Notes: a model not told the origin generated them from the letters alone. DNA of 64,000 nt from Silene latifolia (GCF_048544455.1 NC_133526.1:11114001-11178000), one strand, 5' to 3'; counted from the first letter of the stretch, positions 43,680 through 55,924 are shown. Program-made: numbers and translations.

Positions 43680-45190
43680 CACCCCTAATCCTGAGGTTTG
43701 GTCTAATTCCACTTTGTTACCCTAAGGTTTAGATAATTTTGTTTAGGTGATCTGAGGTTTTGTTTTATTTCCACTTTCGTCACCTAAGTTTTGAATAACA
43801 TTTCATTTTGGTGACCTAAAACATGTAATAGTCTGCTTTTATCTCAATTAATTACATTTGAAGTAAAATAAAGTGCAAAATATGATATGAAATTAAATAT
43901 AAAAGGTTTTTTTTTTTGTCAAACATAACCTTTAAAAAAAAATTCCAAACACCACCTTAAATTTTTTTTTTATAACACAACCTTTAATATATTTTTTTTG
44001 TCAAACACGACATTTTGGCCAGAGTTTAATCACTTGCAATGAGGCGACTTTTAGTCGATGTTTGAGATATCAAATTAAACGAGGTCGGTTTGATGTGTTC
44101 TTAGTCTCGTTGGAAAGGTAGGAGTACAAGTTTTCCAGGGATTATCAAAACGGTGATGATATGTGGCCTTATGTGGGAATTGGGATATATTGGTGTGTAA
44201 AGTAAGGCTGGTTAGAGAGGGTTGCTCTAAATCTGGGTTTACAGCGGGTGGTAAGGGGGTTTCTTGTCGGTTTTTCAATGAGGTTATGATGTTTTGTTTG
44301 GTCTAAAATTTGGTATGTAGGTAGTAGGGAATGTAAAGTAGGTTGTAGTTGTGTTGTTTGTGGTGGTTGTTGTTTGAAAATGGTGGTTCGAAGGGAGTAA
44401 ATTGACCCACGAAAAAATCCTACTTTAACTCTTTTCTGATTTGTTTTAACCTCCAATTCACTCCTCTTGAACCACTACTTGCAACCAACAACCACAACAA
44501 ACAACACAACCATGACCTACCTTGTACTCCCCTCTACCTACATAACAAATTTCAGACCAAACAAAGTATCATAACCCCATTAAAAGAACCACAAGAAACC
44601 CCTTTACCACACGCTGTAAACCCAGATTTAGAGCGACTCTCTTTGACCAAACTTACATTACACACTAATATACCTTACATAAGGCCACCTATCACCACCG
44701 TGTTGATAACCCTTGAAAAGCTTGTACTCCCACTTTTCCGACGAGTCTAAGAACACCTCAAACCGACCTCGTTTGCTATCCCACACATCGACTGAAAGTC
44801 ACCCCATTGCAAGTGATCAAACTACGGCAAAATGTCGTATTTGACAAAAAAATTATTATTATTATTATTATTAAAGGTTGTGTTTTAAATTTTTTTTTTT
44901 TTAAATGTAGTGTTTGGGGAAAAAAGTTTTTGAAAGGTTGTGTTTGACAAAAAAAATTCAATATAAAATAGAATAATCAACATAATATTGCAAAAAAGGC
45001 TTGATTTATTATGTTCAAAATATTATTTTTTAGTATAAAATACTAAGAATGTTATGTATGAGTCACCAAAGTGAGAAGTAGTGCAAACCTCAAGGAGCCA
45101 GTGTGGAATTATACAAACCCTAGGATGCTAAAATGGAATTAGCCCAAACCTAGACACCAAAGTGGAAATGTGGTTTACTGTTCAAAGGTT
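43680..45190. repeat. 1.5-kb foldback (long inverted repeat)
   Basis: 43680-44440 is matched, in reverse complement and roughly 80 percent by eye, by 44450-45190. Shared pairs include ctgggtttacagcg / cgctgtaaacccag, ggtcggtttgatgtgttctt / aagaacacctcaaaccgacc, and ggtttggtctaattccactt / aatggaattagcccaaacc. The loop is only about 10-20 bases. The transcribed form would be one long hairpin. The long arms, lack of ORFs and tight loop suggest a foldback element or MULE-derived inverted repeat. Confidence 0.85.
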
Positions 45191-45589
45191 CCCAGCCAGT
45201 GTTTTTTCACAAATTCTTGCTTGTGACGGACGCTATCCGTCACAAACAAGAGACGGGGCGAATAGATACCGTATTAGCAATATGGGCCGGATAGTAATGG
45301 GATAGTGGGGTATATTTGAAATATATAATATTGTGTTGGATTGTGAGTGGGAAACATATTGTACAATTGCAATTAATGCCAACATACCTGAAAAACACCA
45401 CCATATCATCTTTACGTCAAATGCTAATCAACTCTCCAAACTTCCTCATCTATGGACACAATATTCCATCAACCTTAATCCACTCATTTCTTCATAATCA
45501 TACATTAAAATTATCATCAAATCTTCATACTTTTCTCACAATCATAATCATCCATTCAAAGTATCATCAAATATTCATACTTTTCTCAC

Positions 45590-45740
45590 AAAACCATGGA
45601 TATATGGTTAGGAACTCGACAATTGAGGATGAAAATAATCAACAAATTGTTGATGTTGAGACCGCTAATTCTGTCGGCTGATGGTGTACTGGTTGATGGT
45701 AAAGACGATGATTTTGCGACAATGTTGATGAGCAAAGGTT
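45590..45740 (+). other. Coding-like island 1 in the MULE-like element
   Basis: Around the ATG at 45596, two frames share sense-like composition: NSTIEDENNQQIVDVETANS in one and ADGVLVDGKDDDFATMLMSK in the other. A frameshift near 45680 would join them. A GT donor follows (aaaggtttgttt). This could be a short first exon of a decayed transposase. No family is recognised. Confidence 0.3.
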
Positions 45741-46309
45741 TGTTTTTTATTTATTTTTATGAGATTTTTGTGACGATTTTTTGACAAATTTAGTCGCATA
45801 AATGTTAGAATGCAATGTTTGTGTTGTTGATGAGTTTTTTTTGACGATTTAGATTAGTAAAGGATTGTGTTTATTAAGCTATTTATTCATATTTTTGTTC
45901 ATGAGATTTTAGGGCAATTTTGACGGGGTTTTTTATTGAGATTTTTGACGATTTACATGAGATTTTAGGTCAATTTTTAGATTAATATTTGGGATTTAAT
46001 CTGTGTTGATGTTGTTGGAGTTGAAGATGAAGATTAATTGTGCATAAGCTAACGTCTATAAAACTGACAACAGCTAACTTTAAAGAAACACAAATCTGTT
46101 TTGAACAGATTATCATTTTAGGTTATAGTGTGACCATTTTAGAGTTCAGTGTTGTCACTTTAACCAAATCTTAAAATTTGGTTGCTCATTTTAGGTACTG
46201 ATCTTTCATATATGTTAGCATTGTCTAGTGTATAGTGTGACCATTTTCTAGTTCAGTGTTGCCCTTTTAACCAAAAGGCATTCTTCTGTTTACCTTGTCA
46301 TAGGAACTA

Positions 46310-47165
46310 ATCTGTAATATATGTTACTATTGTGTAGTGTACACCGTCACCATTTTAGACTTCAGTGTTACCTTTTAAACTAAACCTAGTTATTTTGTTT
46401 ATCTTGTCATAGATATTAATATTTAAACTTTAAATGGTGACAATATGATTAAAGTTGGTTACATTTTGATTTACTATTAAAATGTCACCATGATAGTTAT
46501 GATATGTAGACGTTGTAGTATGAAATGTGACACCATCTTGTGTGTGTTTAAAACTTAAAATGGTGACGTCCTGACTAAATATGGTTACATTCTGATTTAT
46601 TGTTAAAATGTGACCATTATAGTTGTGATATGTAGTTGTTTTACTATGAAATGTGACAGCATGTTATGTGTTTAAAACTTAAAATGGTGACATTCTGACA
46701 AAAGTTGTTTACAATTCAGTGTTGCCTTTTTAAGATCTTTAATATATGTTACCATTGTGTAGTGTAGGCTGTCACCATTTTAGACTTCAGTGTTACCTTT
46801 TTAACCAAACCTAATTTTTTTGTTTATCTTGTCATAGGTATTAATCTTTAAAATTAAAATGGTGGCATTATGACTAAAGTTGGTTACATTCTGATTTACT
46901 GTTAAAATGTGACCATGATAGATATTATATGTAGACGTTTTAGTAAGAAATGTGACAGCATGTTGTGTGTGTTTACAACTTAAAATGGTGACATTCTGAC
47001 TAAATATGGTTACATTCTGATAAACTATTAAAATGTGACCATTATAGTGTGATATCTAGTTGTTTTACTATGAAATGTGACAGCATATTAAGTGTTTAAA
47101 ACTTAAAATGGTGACATTCTGACAAAAGTTGTTTACAATTCAGTGTTTCCCTTTAACCAAAGCTT
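46310..47165 (+). repeat. Higher-order tandem repeat, period about 423 bp
   Basis: 46315-46737 and 46738-47160 are diverged direct repeats containing taatatatgttaccattgtgtagtgta, gtcaccattttagacttcag and tttgtttatcttgtcatag. Inside each, sub-units of about 122 bp (aatggtgacattctgac ... ggttacattctgattta ... aatgtgaccat) repeat two or three times. It is not coding. Confidence 0.8.
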
Positions 47166-47179
47166 AATATATCTTATCA

Positions 47180-47618
47180 TAGGTACTGATGTATTAGGCT
47201 GTTTACTTGGAATAAAAGCTACAAATGGGAACACATCTTCATCTTGTATAAGAAACATTCGCAACTTAAGGGATTTGGTATCAATAAATCAACTATCTCA
47301 TCGCCAAATGTCAGAATGTTTTTGATGCAAGAGCTGTCGTGGGTAATCTATTTATTAAAGCTAATGAGGAGGTCGAATTGTTGCTTTCTAAGCTTAATAT
47401 GGAGGGAGATCAACCAACCGTGGATATGTCCGTGCCTTATATTCTTGACCTCGTACGTTGTACGACAAAGGGTCACAGTCAACAAAAAAAAGGAACATGT
47501 GGACGAGGAAGAAGGCTAGGAAAGGGACTGAAGTTGGGGCAGGGGGAGTACTATGTACGTCGTTGTGCCGCGTCTGATATGACATACCATCTACGTCGCG
47601 CTCCCTCGCTTGTTTGAC
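47180..47618 (+). other. Coding-like island 2 in the MULE-like element
   Basis: Frames 47244-47519 and 47339-47617 overlap with a shift near 47335. Together they give a readable stretch: FDARAVVGNLFIKANEEVEL, LLSKLNMEGDQPTVDMSVP, then YILDLVRCTTKGHSQQKKGT. A 'DP...V.TKG...KK' linker of this kind is found near the end of FAR1/FHY3-type MULE transposases, so this may be a remnant of one. The match is short and from memory only. Confidence 0.35.
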
Positions 47619-48388
47619 TAATATGGACTAAATCGGTTAATGTCACCAAAGTAGTGGACTAATGTTGCCGTGTTTGATTGTATGTTTTTGCTATTTAAAT
47701 GGTTGTGTTTTTGGTAAACTTCGAAACTTACCTTGTGACAGATTTGTGTAAACATTCTTATATATACCAATATTTGCTTATTTTGCTCACATATGTGACC
47801 ATTCTTGCTAACAAATGTATCATTGTTTGCTCAATATGTTATCATTTTAACTAATAAATATATACATATATGAAAGATCAATACCTATGACAAGATAATA
47901 TGTTCTGGTTAAAAGGGTAACACTTAACTCTAAAATGGTCACATTATACACTACACAATGTCAACATATATGAAAGATCAATACATATTCTGTTCTTTTA
48001 CACAATACAATCTCTATAAAATGGTCACATTATACACCATGCCAACATTCACAATGCCATATGTTACCATTTTAACTAGATAATGTGTTCTTTTTTGGAA
48101 GGTGATAAAAAAATGTTAGCTTTCCTAACATAAATGACCAACCATGATCACACATATGTCAGGGTGAATTTCTGTTTACAGCCAAATATAATACTCTAAA
48201 GATGGTGACATATAAGTAATTGTTGAACATGTTACCACCTTAAGATGAACATGTTACCACCAAAAGATGTGCATTGTTATAAAAAGACAAGTCTTGGAAA
48301 CATAAGGACTAAATGATCAGTTCTGCTTCATAACCACATGGTCACATTGCTGCACAACATTAAAATGTGACCACATTACTACTAAACT

Positions 48389-49731
48389 TGTAACACCCCC
48401 ATACTCCAAGTGCCTTGCCAGGACCACTCAGGTATAAGGGTGCTACCATCTTGGTTACCCGAGTCATGATATTCATAAGACAATAACGAAACAACTTTAA
48501 ATAATATAAGTTTAGTGAAAGGTTACAACTGAAACCAAATACCAAAATACGATACATGTTCTCAAAACCAACTGTCTACTGAATTAACTGAAATGTCATA
48601 AAACTAGTAAAGCTACAGCGGAAGACTTATATCGTCAGACGGTGGCATATCCCAGCTATCCCAGTACTCAACTCAAACCTGCTCAATTACTGCTCACCAT
48701 CCCCGAATGGATCACCGCAGTTTTATAAAACAACAACCGGGTCGATTAATCACACAACTTATATATATCAACAATACGATAAAATGCATGCCTTAACCGT
48801 CACACACACACAATCACACCAAATCCCATCAATCTCAATCACCGATCGTCCACCGGACCACCGCCATGGGGGACCGCAGCCGTTCCCACCTAAGCCCCGC
48901 TCATCATACCGAGCGATAACCCTGTCCATTAATGTGCACATCCCCTTCCGTGGCGGGTTCCACGAATGGCGAAACTAGGGCGTGAAGCCACTCCCGCAAG
49001 TGACTCCACTCAGCCGAGAACGCATCTCGAGAACCAGAGACAAACAATCACAATCACAGCCGTCACAATACAATTACGATATTAAACAATCAATCTCAAC
49101 ACATCAACAATCATCCCATTATGGGACTAATACTAAGTAGGAAATCCTACCTGGAAAGTCTAACAGTCAGACGGTATCAACAGCTGAATCAAAAAGCCTC
49201 TTCTACAAAACCTCCTCCTATCATACAAACACATAGACACTACCAAATCACAATCTACACAAAACCCCCAAATCCCCATATTAGGGTTTAACCAACTTAA
49301 AGGAAATACTGTAAAAACGGTACATAGATCTTACCCTCGATGCAAGGATCTCAACGGTATAAAAAACGATGAAATCCGACCTTCCAAACTCCGGGACTTG
49401 CTAACAATGCGATTAAAGTGATGAACGTACTTTGCTTTCTCTCTTGACAGTAATTTAGGTTTTGAAAAGTGTTTAAAAACAATGACGGAAAAGATTATAT
49501 ACCTTAATCGCATAATTAACAAAACCCGATAAATAACTCCCCGTAAACCGGCTACTCGATCGAGTAGATAAGGTACTCGATCGAGTGCCCCCTTACTCGA
49601 TCGAGTATCATAGTTACTCGATCGAGTACCCAACAGGTCAGAAACTATTTTAAAACGCAACTCACCCTTACTCAACAGAGTAAGGCCTACTCGATAGAGT
49701 ACCCAGAGACTTATAAATACGGAGTATTACA
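48389..49731 (-). mobile_element. Solo LTR of the LARD-like family
   Basis: A minus-strand LTR (plus strand TGTAACACCCCC ... GGAGTATTACA) aligns end to end with 35529-36887. The perfect TSD aaact lies at 48384-48388 and 49732-49736. It has four palindromes (49553-49625) and a cacacac tract near 48800. Flanking TSDs with no internal region mean the interior was lost by recombination between LTRs. Confidence 0.95.
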
Positions 49732-49924
49732 AAACTGTCATCACATCGTTCTACATAGGTTACAACTGTCACAAAAGAAGGATTGTCGCACAATCCTTAC
49801 CACCATGTTTGTCTAAAAAGTCTTACCCAAAATATTACATCATTAACCAAACAACCAACTACTACGTCAAAATATTACACTGTTAACCTAACAACGACGC
49901 TTACATTAACCCATCTTCATTTCT

Positions 49925-50274
49925 TCTTGCCAGGCTTTTGGGGATGGGTTGGGGAAAGGGCATGATCCTTAGCGTTGTTATAAACTGGACCTCATGGGGG
50001 ACGGTCTCTAGCACAGGTGTACCTCAGCTCATAAGACCGGGCTAGTGCCGCTTCCGGAATGCCAATGTCGTCTATCCCAGGCAAACGAGGGTTGGAGCAC
50101 CACGTTGTCCATAGCCTTATCCACTTGATCAAGCATGGCAATGAAGGCAGCATAGAAGACGAGGTCGTTTTCCAATTGTTGCGTGAAGGTCTGCTCTGAT
50201 TCTTCCGCTTCTCCGGCATCAGTCTGCTGCTTTTGTGCTCTAACTCCTTCAGACACGGTAGGCTCCGTCCCCAT
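49925..50274 (-). other. Coding-like island 3, minus strand, unrecognised
   Basis: The minus-strand frame 50274-50029 gives MGTEPTVSEGVRAQKQQTD, EEAEESEQTFTQQLEND-like (GEAEESEQTFTQQLEND) and FAAFIAMLDQVDKAMDN-like (YAAFIAMLDQVDKAMDN) text with protein-like composition. A basic tail in another frame follows toward 49925. It lies inside the TIR element and opposite in strand to islands 1 and 2. It may belong to a second gene of the element or a captured exon; no family can be named. Confidence 0.3.
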
Positions 50275-50449
50275 TTATGTTGCCATTTTACGATTTTTAC
50301 TATTAACAAACATGTCACCATTTTAGAGAAAACATGTCACCACATTAAGCTAAGCTTATTACACTACTCTAATGTTCAACTCAATTAAACACATCTACAA
50401 CTAAGGTACATATTACAGCTTAGATGGTCACATTTAGAATTATAAAATA

Positions 50450-50687
50450 CTCCCTCCACTTTTTTATATATGACGTTTTGCATTTACGAGGTAAGCCTTT
50501 GACTTTAATATTTACAAAAATATATTTGTTCAAAAAATATAAAAATGGTACCATTAAATTCTTTACGAAAAACTCTTTCATATGAGTATACATATCATAA
50601 TATTTAGTCTTATATTTTAAAAGATATTGAAGAGAGAAGGGAGTGTCTCGAAATGTGAGAAAGTCATATATAAAAAAATAGAGGGAG
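50450..50687. mobile_element. Stowaway-like MITE in the MULE-like element
   Basis: The ends CTCCCTCCACTTTTTTATAT and the inverted atatataaaaaaatagaggg ag are flanked by TA at 50448-50449 and 50688-50689. This is the standard Tc1/mariner Stowaway arrangement. The small minus-strand ORF here is not a gene. Confidence 0.85.
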
Positions 50688-51142
50688 TATGTCATCATTC
50701 TGCCTATTTATTGTTACCATGTTTTGTATGCTTTCACATTTAATCAACTACAACTTAAAATAGGTACCTCAGATAACATAAAAGGTCACTTTTTTTTAGT
50801 ATTAACAGACATGTCGCCATTTCAGACTCATAGATGTCACCATATTAAACTTAACTTATAACACTATTATATTACAGCTAAGATGGTCACATTTAGAACT
50901 ATAAAATTTGTCATCATTCAGCCTATTTATTGTTACCATTTTCTTATGCTTTCACATTCCATCAACCACATTCTAAAATAGGTATCCCAACTAACTAAGA
51001 TGGTCACATACTAACACTCAAACATATGTCATCATACATCCTAATTATTGTTGCCATTTTCATGTGTTGCTACCTATAAACAATAACATCATCAAATGGG
51101 TACATCAACTGACTAACATTATGACATATTACCAACTAATAT

Positions 51143-51690
51143 ATTTTATAAGTGACGCCATATGTGACCATGTTTTAACCTTAGATGTTACCCTGTTCAG
51201 CTTAGACGAAACCAGACACAAAAATGGTGATAAAAAAATTCTGATAATTAAGAAGGTTACATTTTTAACTAAACATATAAACATTTTATAAGTGACACTA
51301 TATGTGACTATGCTTAAACCTTAGATGTTACCCTGTTTAGGTTAAACGAACCCAGGTAAAAAAATGGTGATAAAAAAACTCTGATAAGAAGGTTACATTT
51401 TTAACTAAACATATGAACATTTTATAATTGACATGTGACCATGTTTTAACCTTAGATGTTACCCTGTTGAGGTTAGATGAACCCAGACCAAAAAATGGTG
51501 ATAAATAAACTCCGATAAGAAGGTTACATTTTTAACTAAACATATGAACATTTTATAAGTGACACCATATATGACCATGTTTTAACCTTAGATGTTACCC
51601 TGTTGAGGTTAGACGAACCCGAGCCAAAAAATGGTGATAAATAAACTCTGATAAGAAGGTTACACTTTTAACTAAACATATGAACATTTT
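51143..51690 (+). repeat. Tandem repeat, about four units of 128-148 bp
   Basis: Units contain ttttataagtgacaccatatgtgaccatg, ttaaccttagatgttaccctgtt, ggttagacgaacccag, aaaaaatggtgataaa and aagaaggttacatttttaac. They run from 51143 to about 51690 with small indels. They lie in the right half of the TIR element. Confidence 0.85.
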
Positions 51691-52565
51691 CCGAATACAT
51701 GGCCACATTTTCAACTTACCGTCTACTATGCTTGCCTGCCCCTTGCTCTTCTTTCTGCCACTTTCACAACTTTGTCAAGTGCATTTGCATGCCAACATAA
51801 CCCATTAGTAGTACACATAAAAAAAAACAAATCTAAAATCATTAAAACAACAAATTTGCTAAGCTTCACCTTGCAAACCATCATCTTTGGATCCTGATAC
51901 TTCCTTACCAGTGACTTCTCATTCCTTTTTTCACTATTGATTTTTACCTTTTCAATAAGATTACAACTCCAAACCTCTCTAATTTGGATAAAATTCTCAT
52001 TTTTGTATCAACAACCCCAGGTCTATAAATCAAAACACAAGATTCAAGCCTTTTTAACATAAAACAAACAAAAACACAATAAAATTATCAAAAGTAAAAA
52101 ACGACATAGATATTTAAACTTTTTGCATAATTAAAAAAACCAACACAATAATCAACTTTTTACCTTCGATTGATTTTTTCCAAGCTTCGTTTTTTTAGCA
52201 TTTTTTTACCCAGATCTTGATGGAAATGTTACCACCTTATTTGATGAACATTTTGATGGAGATGAAGATGATGTTTCTAGATAGAGGAATTAATTTGGAT
52301 TTTGAAAATTGGATGAGAGAGGAAAGATGGATTCTGAAAATTGGGTGATGGCGATTACTGCAAAAGAGAAAAAAGAGCACTAGTCGTCTAGGAAAGCTCC
52401 CATATTTTTTTTTTTTTATTATGTATTGTCAAATCAACTTTAAACTAATTAATATAAAAACGGGTCAACTTTTACCCATATTAACCAATATGATATGGAA
52501 CCGACCCGTCTCTCCCTTGTGACGGATAGTGCATGTCACAAGGGAGACTAATTGGTGTTTTTTTC

Positions 52566-52891
52566 CATAAGTTATGAGGTAACGGTTATTGTTTTAGTAA
52601 GAAATTGACAAAACTTAATAAATTGAATTACGGATGGGTTAAAGTGACCTACTCATTTTAGCCTCCAAATGAGGCGTTAATTTGTATGGGAATGGTAAAG
52701 AATAAAGATAGACAGGAAAAAAAATAAAGTGAAGCAATGCACCAAAAATAAATCAAGGGAAAAAAAATGACACGAGAGATTGTGACACGAAAACTTGGTG
52801 TGGGAAAAATAGCAGGGGAATGCGGGGTCGACATCCGGCCTATTCAATATATGAAATTAGAGTATAGTAGGTGTTATGGTGAAAACTTTTG
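52566..52891. other. AT-rich spacer, nothing recognised
   Basis: It is AT-rich DNA with A-tracts. No gene or repeat signature is visible. Confidence 0.5.
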
Positions 52892-53090
52892 TCCCACGTC
52901 GGTAGAATAAAGATGGAAGATCATCTTTATAAGTGTCTACAAAATATAATAATAAGAGGCCTTTTGGGAAGGAGCCCGAGAGTAAATCCATGAGAGCTTG
53001 GCCCAAAGCGGACAATATCGTACTATTATGGATGTTTGGACACAGATGAGCAGATGCCCAACATTAGGTATTCACGCTTCCGCACAATAG
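52892..53090 (+). repeat. TRIM- or LTR-like repeat
   Basis: It begins ttttgtcccacgtcggtaga, then cttttgggaaggagcccgag, gcttggcccaaagcggacaa and tatcgtactattatgg. The combination 'tcccacrtcgg ... cccaaagcggacaatatcgtacta' is common in small plant LTR retroelements of the TRIM type and in transcribed repeats. The opposite LTR was not found, so it may be a solo LTR or fragment. Confidence 0.45.
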
Positions 53091-53898
53091 TAGGGTTTGA
53101 CATGTGGAACTTGTATCACTCAATAGGATGACAACAACTGTGTACTTTGCAAACTGAGGGAAGAATTTTAGATAGAGATTTTTATTTATTTATTTATTTC
53201 TATATATAAATAAATAAAAGGAATTTTCTGCATTTAGTCATTTTAACAAAAAATATATGAGTGCTGAAAATCATTGATTCACAACCATGCCGTTGAATGG
53301 TGAGGTGATAATTACTTGTGAGCTGTAGGGAAAAAAAATGATGTACTGTATGATTCTAGCTCCATTTCAGGTGGTATTTGTTAAACAAGAAGTTCGATTT
53401 TTATTGTTAAATCTTTGGACAATTGGAAAGTAACTAAGACAAAAGTAAATTAAACGAATTCAAATATACTAAACGAGTCTATAGCTTCACGTTCACAATG
53501 AATATCAACTCTTACGAGTTTAGGATAAACCAATTAACATAAATAAACGAATTACCGAAGAGTGCAAATTCGGTCGATATAATACACCATTTAGAACAGC
53601 TACTTAGCATGCATTACTATAGCTAAGTGCCTAAGTCCGTCCACCAATTATTGTAAGAATTGAATTTATTAATCTTAATCCGGCCAGTGTTTTACAAGAA
53701 ATTGGGGGCAAATTATTTGGGCTTAATTTCAGTAAACAAGGCCAGGAACCAGAAGCCTGGCTAAGGCTTGGAGTGAGGTCACGGGTAGCAAGCCAATGGG
53801 GAGCAGAAGTAAAGCGGATGGGTTAGGCGGCCCTTTAAGCATAAGACAAGCAACAAGTTGCATGGTAAGGCTAAAAAATGTCTATCATTTTAAACATA
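53091..53898. other. AT-rich spacer
   Basis: Nothing is recognised except simple attt tracts near 53187-53215. There are no ORFs worth reporting. Confidence 0.5.
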
Positions 53899-53959
53899 TT
53901 TGACCCGTCTTTCACTTTAGACGGATATATCCGTCTATAGTGAGATTAATTGGGTCAAA
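53899..53959. repeat. Small palindromic MITE-like hairpin
   Basis: The outer inverted repeats are tttgaccc and gggtcaaa. The core TAGACGGATATATCCGTCTA (53918-53937) is a perfect 20-bp palindrome. Such 60-bp hairpins occur as MITE remnants; no TSD is clear. Confidence 0.7.
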
Positions 53960-55221
53960 ATTCTGGGTGGAAAGCCAACCCAGCTAGGTCATTTGCCAAT
54001 AAGGGTGGAATTAGACCATACCTGCCAAATAGATCAATTGAATCGGGTTTGAGTTGATCATTTTGGATTTGTAGGATTTTGGTTTAAAATGGGCTCGGAT
54101 TCAATGAATTTCGAATATGTTAATATCAAGTTATTTAGGTATAATTGTTAGTTTGAAACATGGAACATTCAAGTTGGATTATATTAATTCAGGTAAAATC
54201 AAGTTACAAGTCAAAATTTCAGGTCCTCGGTTATTCGAATCTGATCCATTTTGTCAATTCTACTTAGTGAATGCCGTGGCAAACCTCAACTCTGCAGAGC
54301 TCATGCCAGCCTTTAAATTGGGCCAAAACATTTCAAAATGCATGACCAAGCTCGGCTTTTGACCCATCGTGTCATGGGCCATTGAATAGCGGAATCTAAC
54401 GTACGTGCTTGGGTTGTGATGGGCAGTGACATACATCCCAAGTTCCGCCCTGCCCCATGTAACAGACGGACAAAATAACCCATAATACTATTGGTAATTT
54501 AAGTGTAATTATCGGTTCATTTTAAGGCATTCGGATTTGGTTCGTAGAAGGGTAAATTCGATATAATATAAGTTAAGTTCGGAAAGTACGGAGTGCACGC
54601 TTGCATAATTATTTACAAATTTCGGCATAACTTTTCGTTTCGAATGACTATGACGGGGTTGTCAATTTAGTTCCCCAACTAATATTAAATTTGACGAAAA
54701 TTTATGAAGAGTCACAACTCTTTAAAAACAAGATTCGTTTCCTTTTTCACTTCTATGTAAATAGAAGTGAGATTAGAAGATTAATACACTGAATTAATCT
54801 CTTCGCCCCACTGGCATTTGAAAATTTCGAAATTTTTTGTCAAAATTTTCGAATTTTTCTGAGGTTGCCTTATAGTATAACCACTTCGCCCCCACTCAAA
54901 ATTTTCGCCCCCACCGATGTAAAATTCTGACTCCGCCACTAATACATGTAAGGTCTTTACAGGTTCAGAATGTGGTCTACTATTCAATCTCTTACAACTC
55001 AATCCAAAATGAAGGAAGTGAGCCAATAATATGGGAAGAAGAAAGAAGGCATGTGCAGCACCAAAGCGCACCTCAAGCGCTCTGTGTGCATTTATAATAA
55101 ATTGTTCTGTACATTACACGGGCATTAAACTTGTTAAATCAACAATTAAATCTGATTTATGTATAGGAAGAAATACCATGGAAATTAGATGACATTAAAT
55201 TTGAGATATAGGTATTACTTT
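53960..55221. other. Unassigned AT-rich DNA
   Basis: An 81-codon ORF at 54117-54362 (+) has partial protein-like composition but lies in gggtc-related text and matches no family. Fragments such as ttcgcccccactcaaaattt and ctgactccgccactaatac (about 54884-54943) resemble ends of common plant repeats. No feature is supported. Confidence 0.35.
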
Positions 55222-55758
55222 TTATTGTAGCAAGTTATAGAAATTAAAAAGAGTTAGATGGTAAATTTGCTCTTTTTTTATGCTTGAGTGCTCAAGGGAG
55301 CTTTTAGTGGTGAGGGAATCATAATATTCTTCTTTTACCCAAGTAACTAGAAGTGCAATAATAAACAAATTTACCCATTTACGGGGCTCTAGCTTAACAT
55401 TTAATTGAATACCAAGCATAGTGCTCCAAGCATTTACAAATTTCCTATTATGATCTATTATGCACAATGATTTTACATAAAGACGATTTGTAGATTTCAA
55501 GTAATTTGTGACAAAATTTACTTTATTTAACTTTATTGTAAATTGTGAATTCACCCGATTGGGGACTGAAAATATTAGTTTTATCAAAGAGAGATATATA
55601 TAGCCAATAAGTCTTGATTCAGACGGTCTGAAATAAAATAAAATAAATGTCGCCTTTTTTAATAGAATGTAACTATTTAATGACAAAATGTTATAACTAA
55701 AGTTGTCACATTTTAACCTGAAAAATGATGTTAACATTTTATCAGAAAATAGTAACAT
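55222..55758 (-). other. 178-codon ORF, unrecognised
   Basis: An open minus-strand frame encodes a Leu/Ile/Asn/Lys-rich protein. The C-terminal half (KSLCIIDHNRKFVNAWSTM) faintly recalls the beta-strand around a PIF/Harbinger nuclease Asp, but the second and third acidic residues and the DDE spacing are not visible, so that is speculation. The base composition equals the AT-rich background, and no promoter or partner gene is visible. It is more likely a chance ORF or a heavily decayed fragment. Confidence 0.2.
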
Positions 55759-55924
55759 TTTATCGTAAAATGACTACATTTAATTCGTCTTATTTCAACT
55801 TGCCTAAAATAAGAATTTACGAAAACCATATAAAACAAGCTGAAATAAGAATTTGCGAAAGCCATATAGGGCATGTACAAAGTGTCCAGTGTCCACGTCT
55901 TTGAGAAGAGGGTGTTTCTCCTCC

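Larger units (their letters stand above)
45209..52554. mobile_element. 7.3-kb TIR element, MULE-like, filled with GTGACC repeats
   Basis: The left end (acaaattcttgcttgtgacg, then the internal hairpin gacggacgctatccgtcaca) aligns in inverted orientation with the right end (gtgacggatagtgcatgtcac ... aagggagactaattg). The similarity runs about 70 bases, to atatggg. A 10-11 bp repeat gtgttttttc / gtgtttttttc (45199-45208; 52555-52565) fits a Mutator-type TSD with one extra T. The interior is a maze of gtgacc/ggttaca/ttaccatttt repeats with small coding-like islands. Superfamily is inferred from TSD length and end structure; CACTA or other classes are less likely since CACTA ends and a 3-bp TSD are not seen. 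Confidence 0.6.

Noticed and set aside
47339-47617. Confident call of a FAR1/FHY3 transposase
   Set aside because: Only a short basic linker resembles that family; the MULE and zinc-finger domains are not visible, so only a tentative note was kept.
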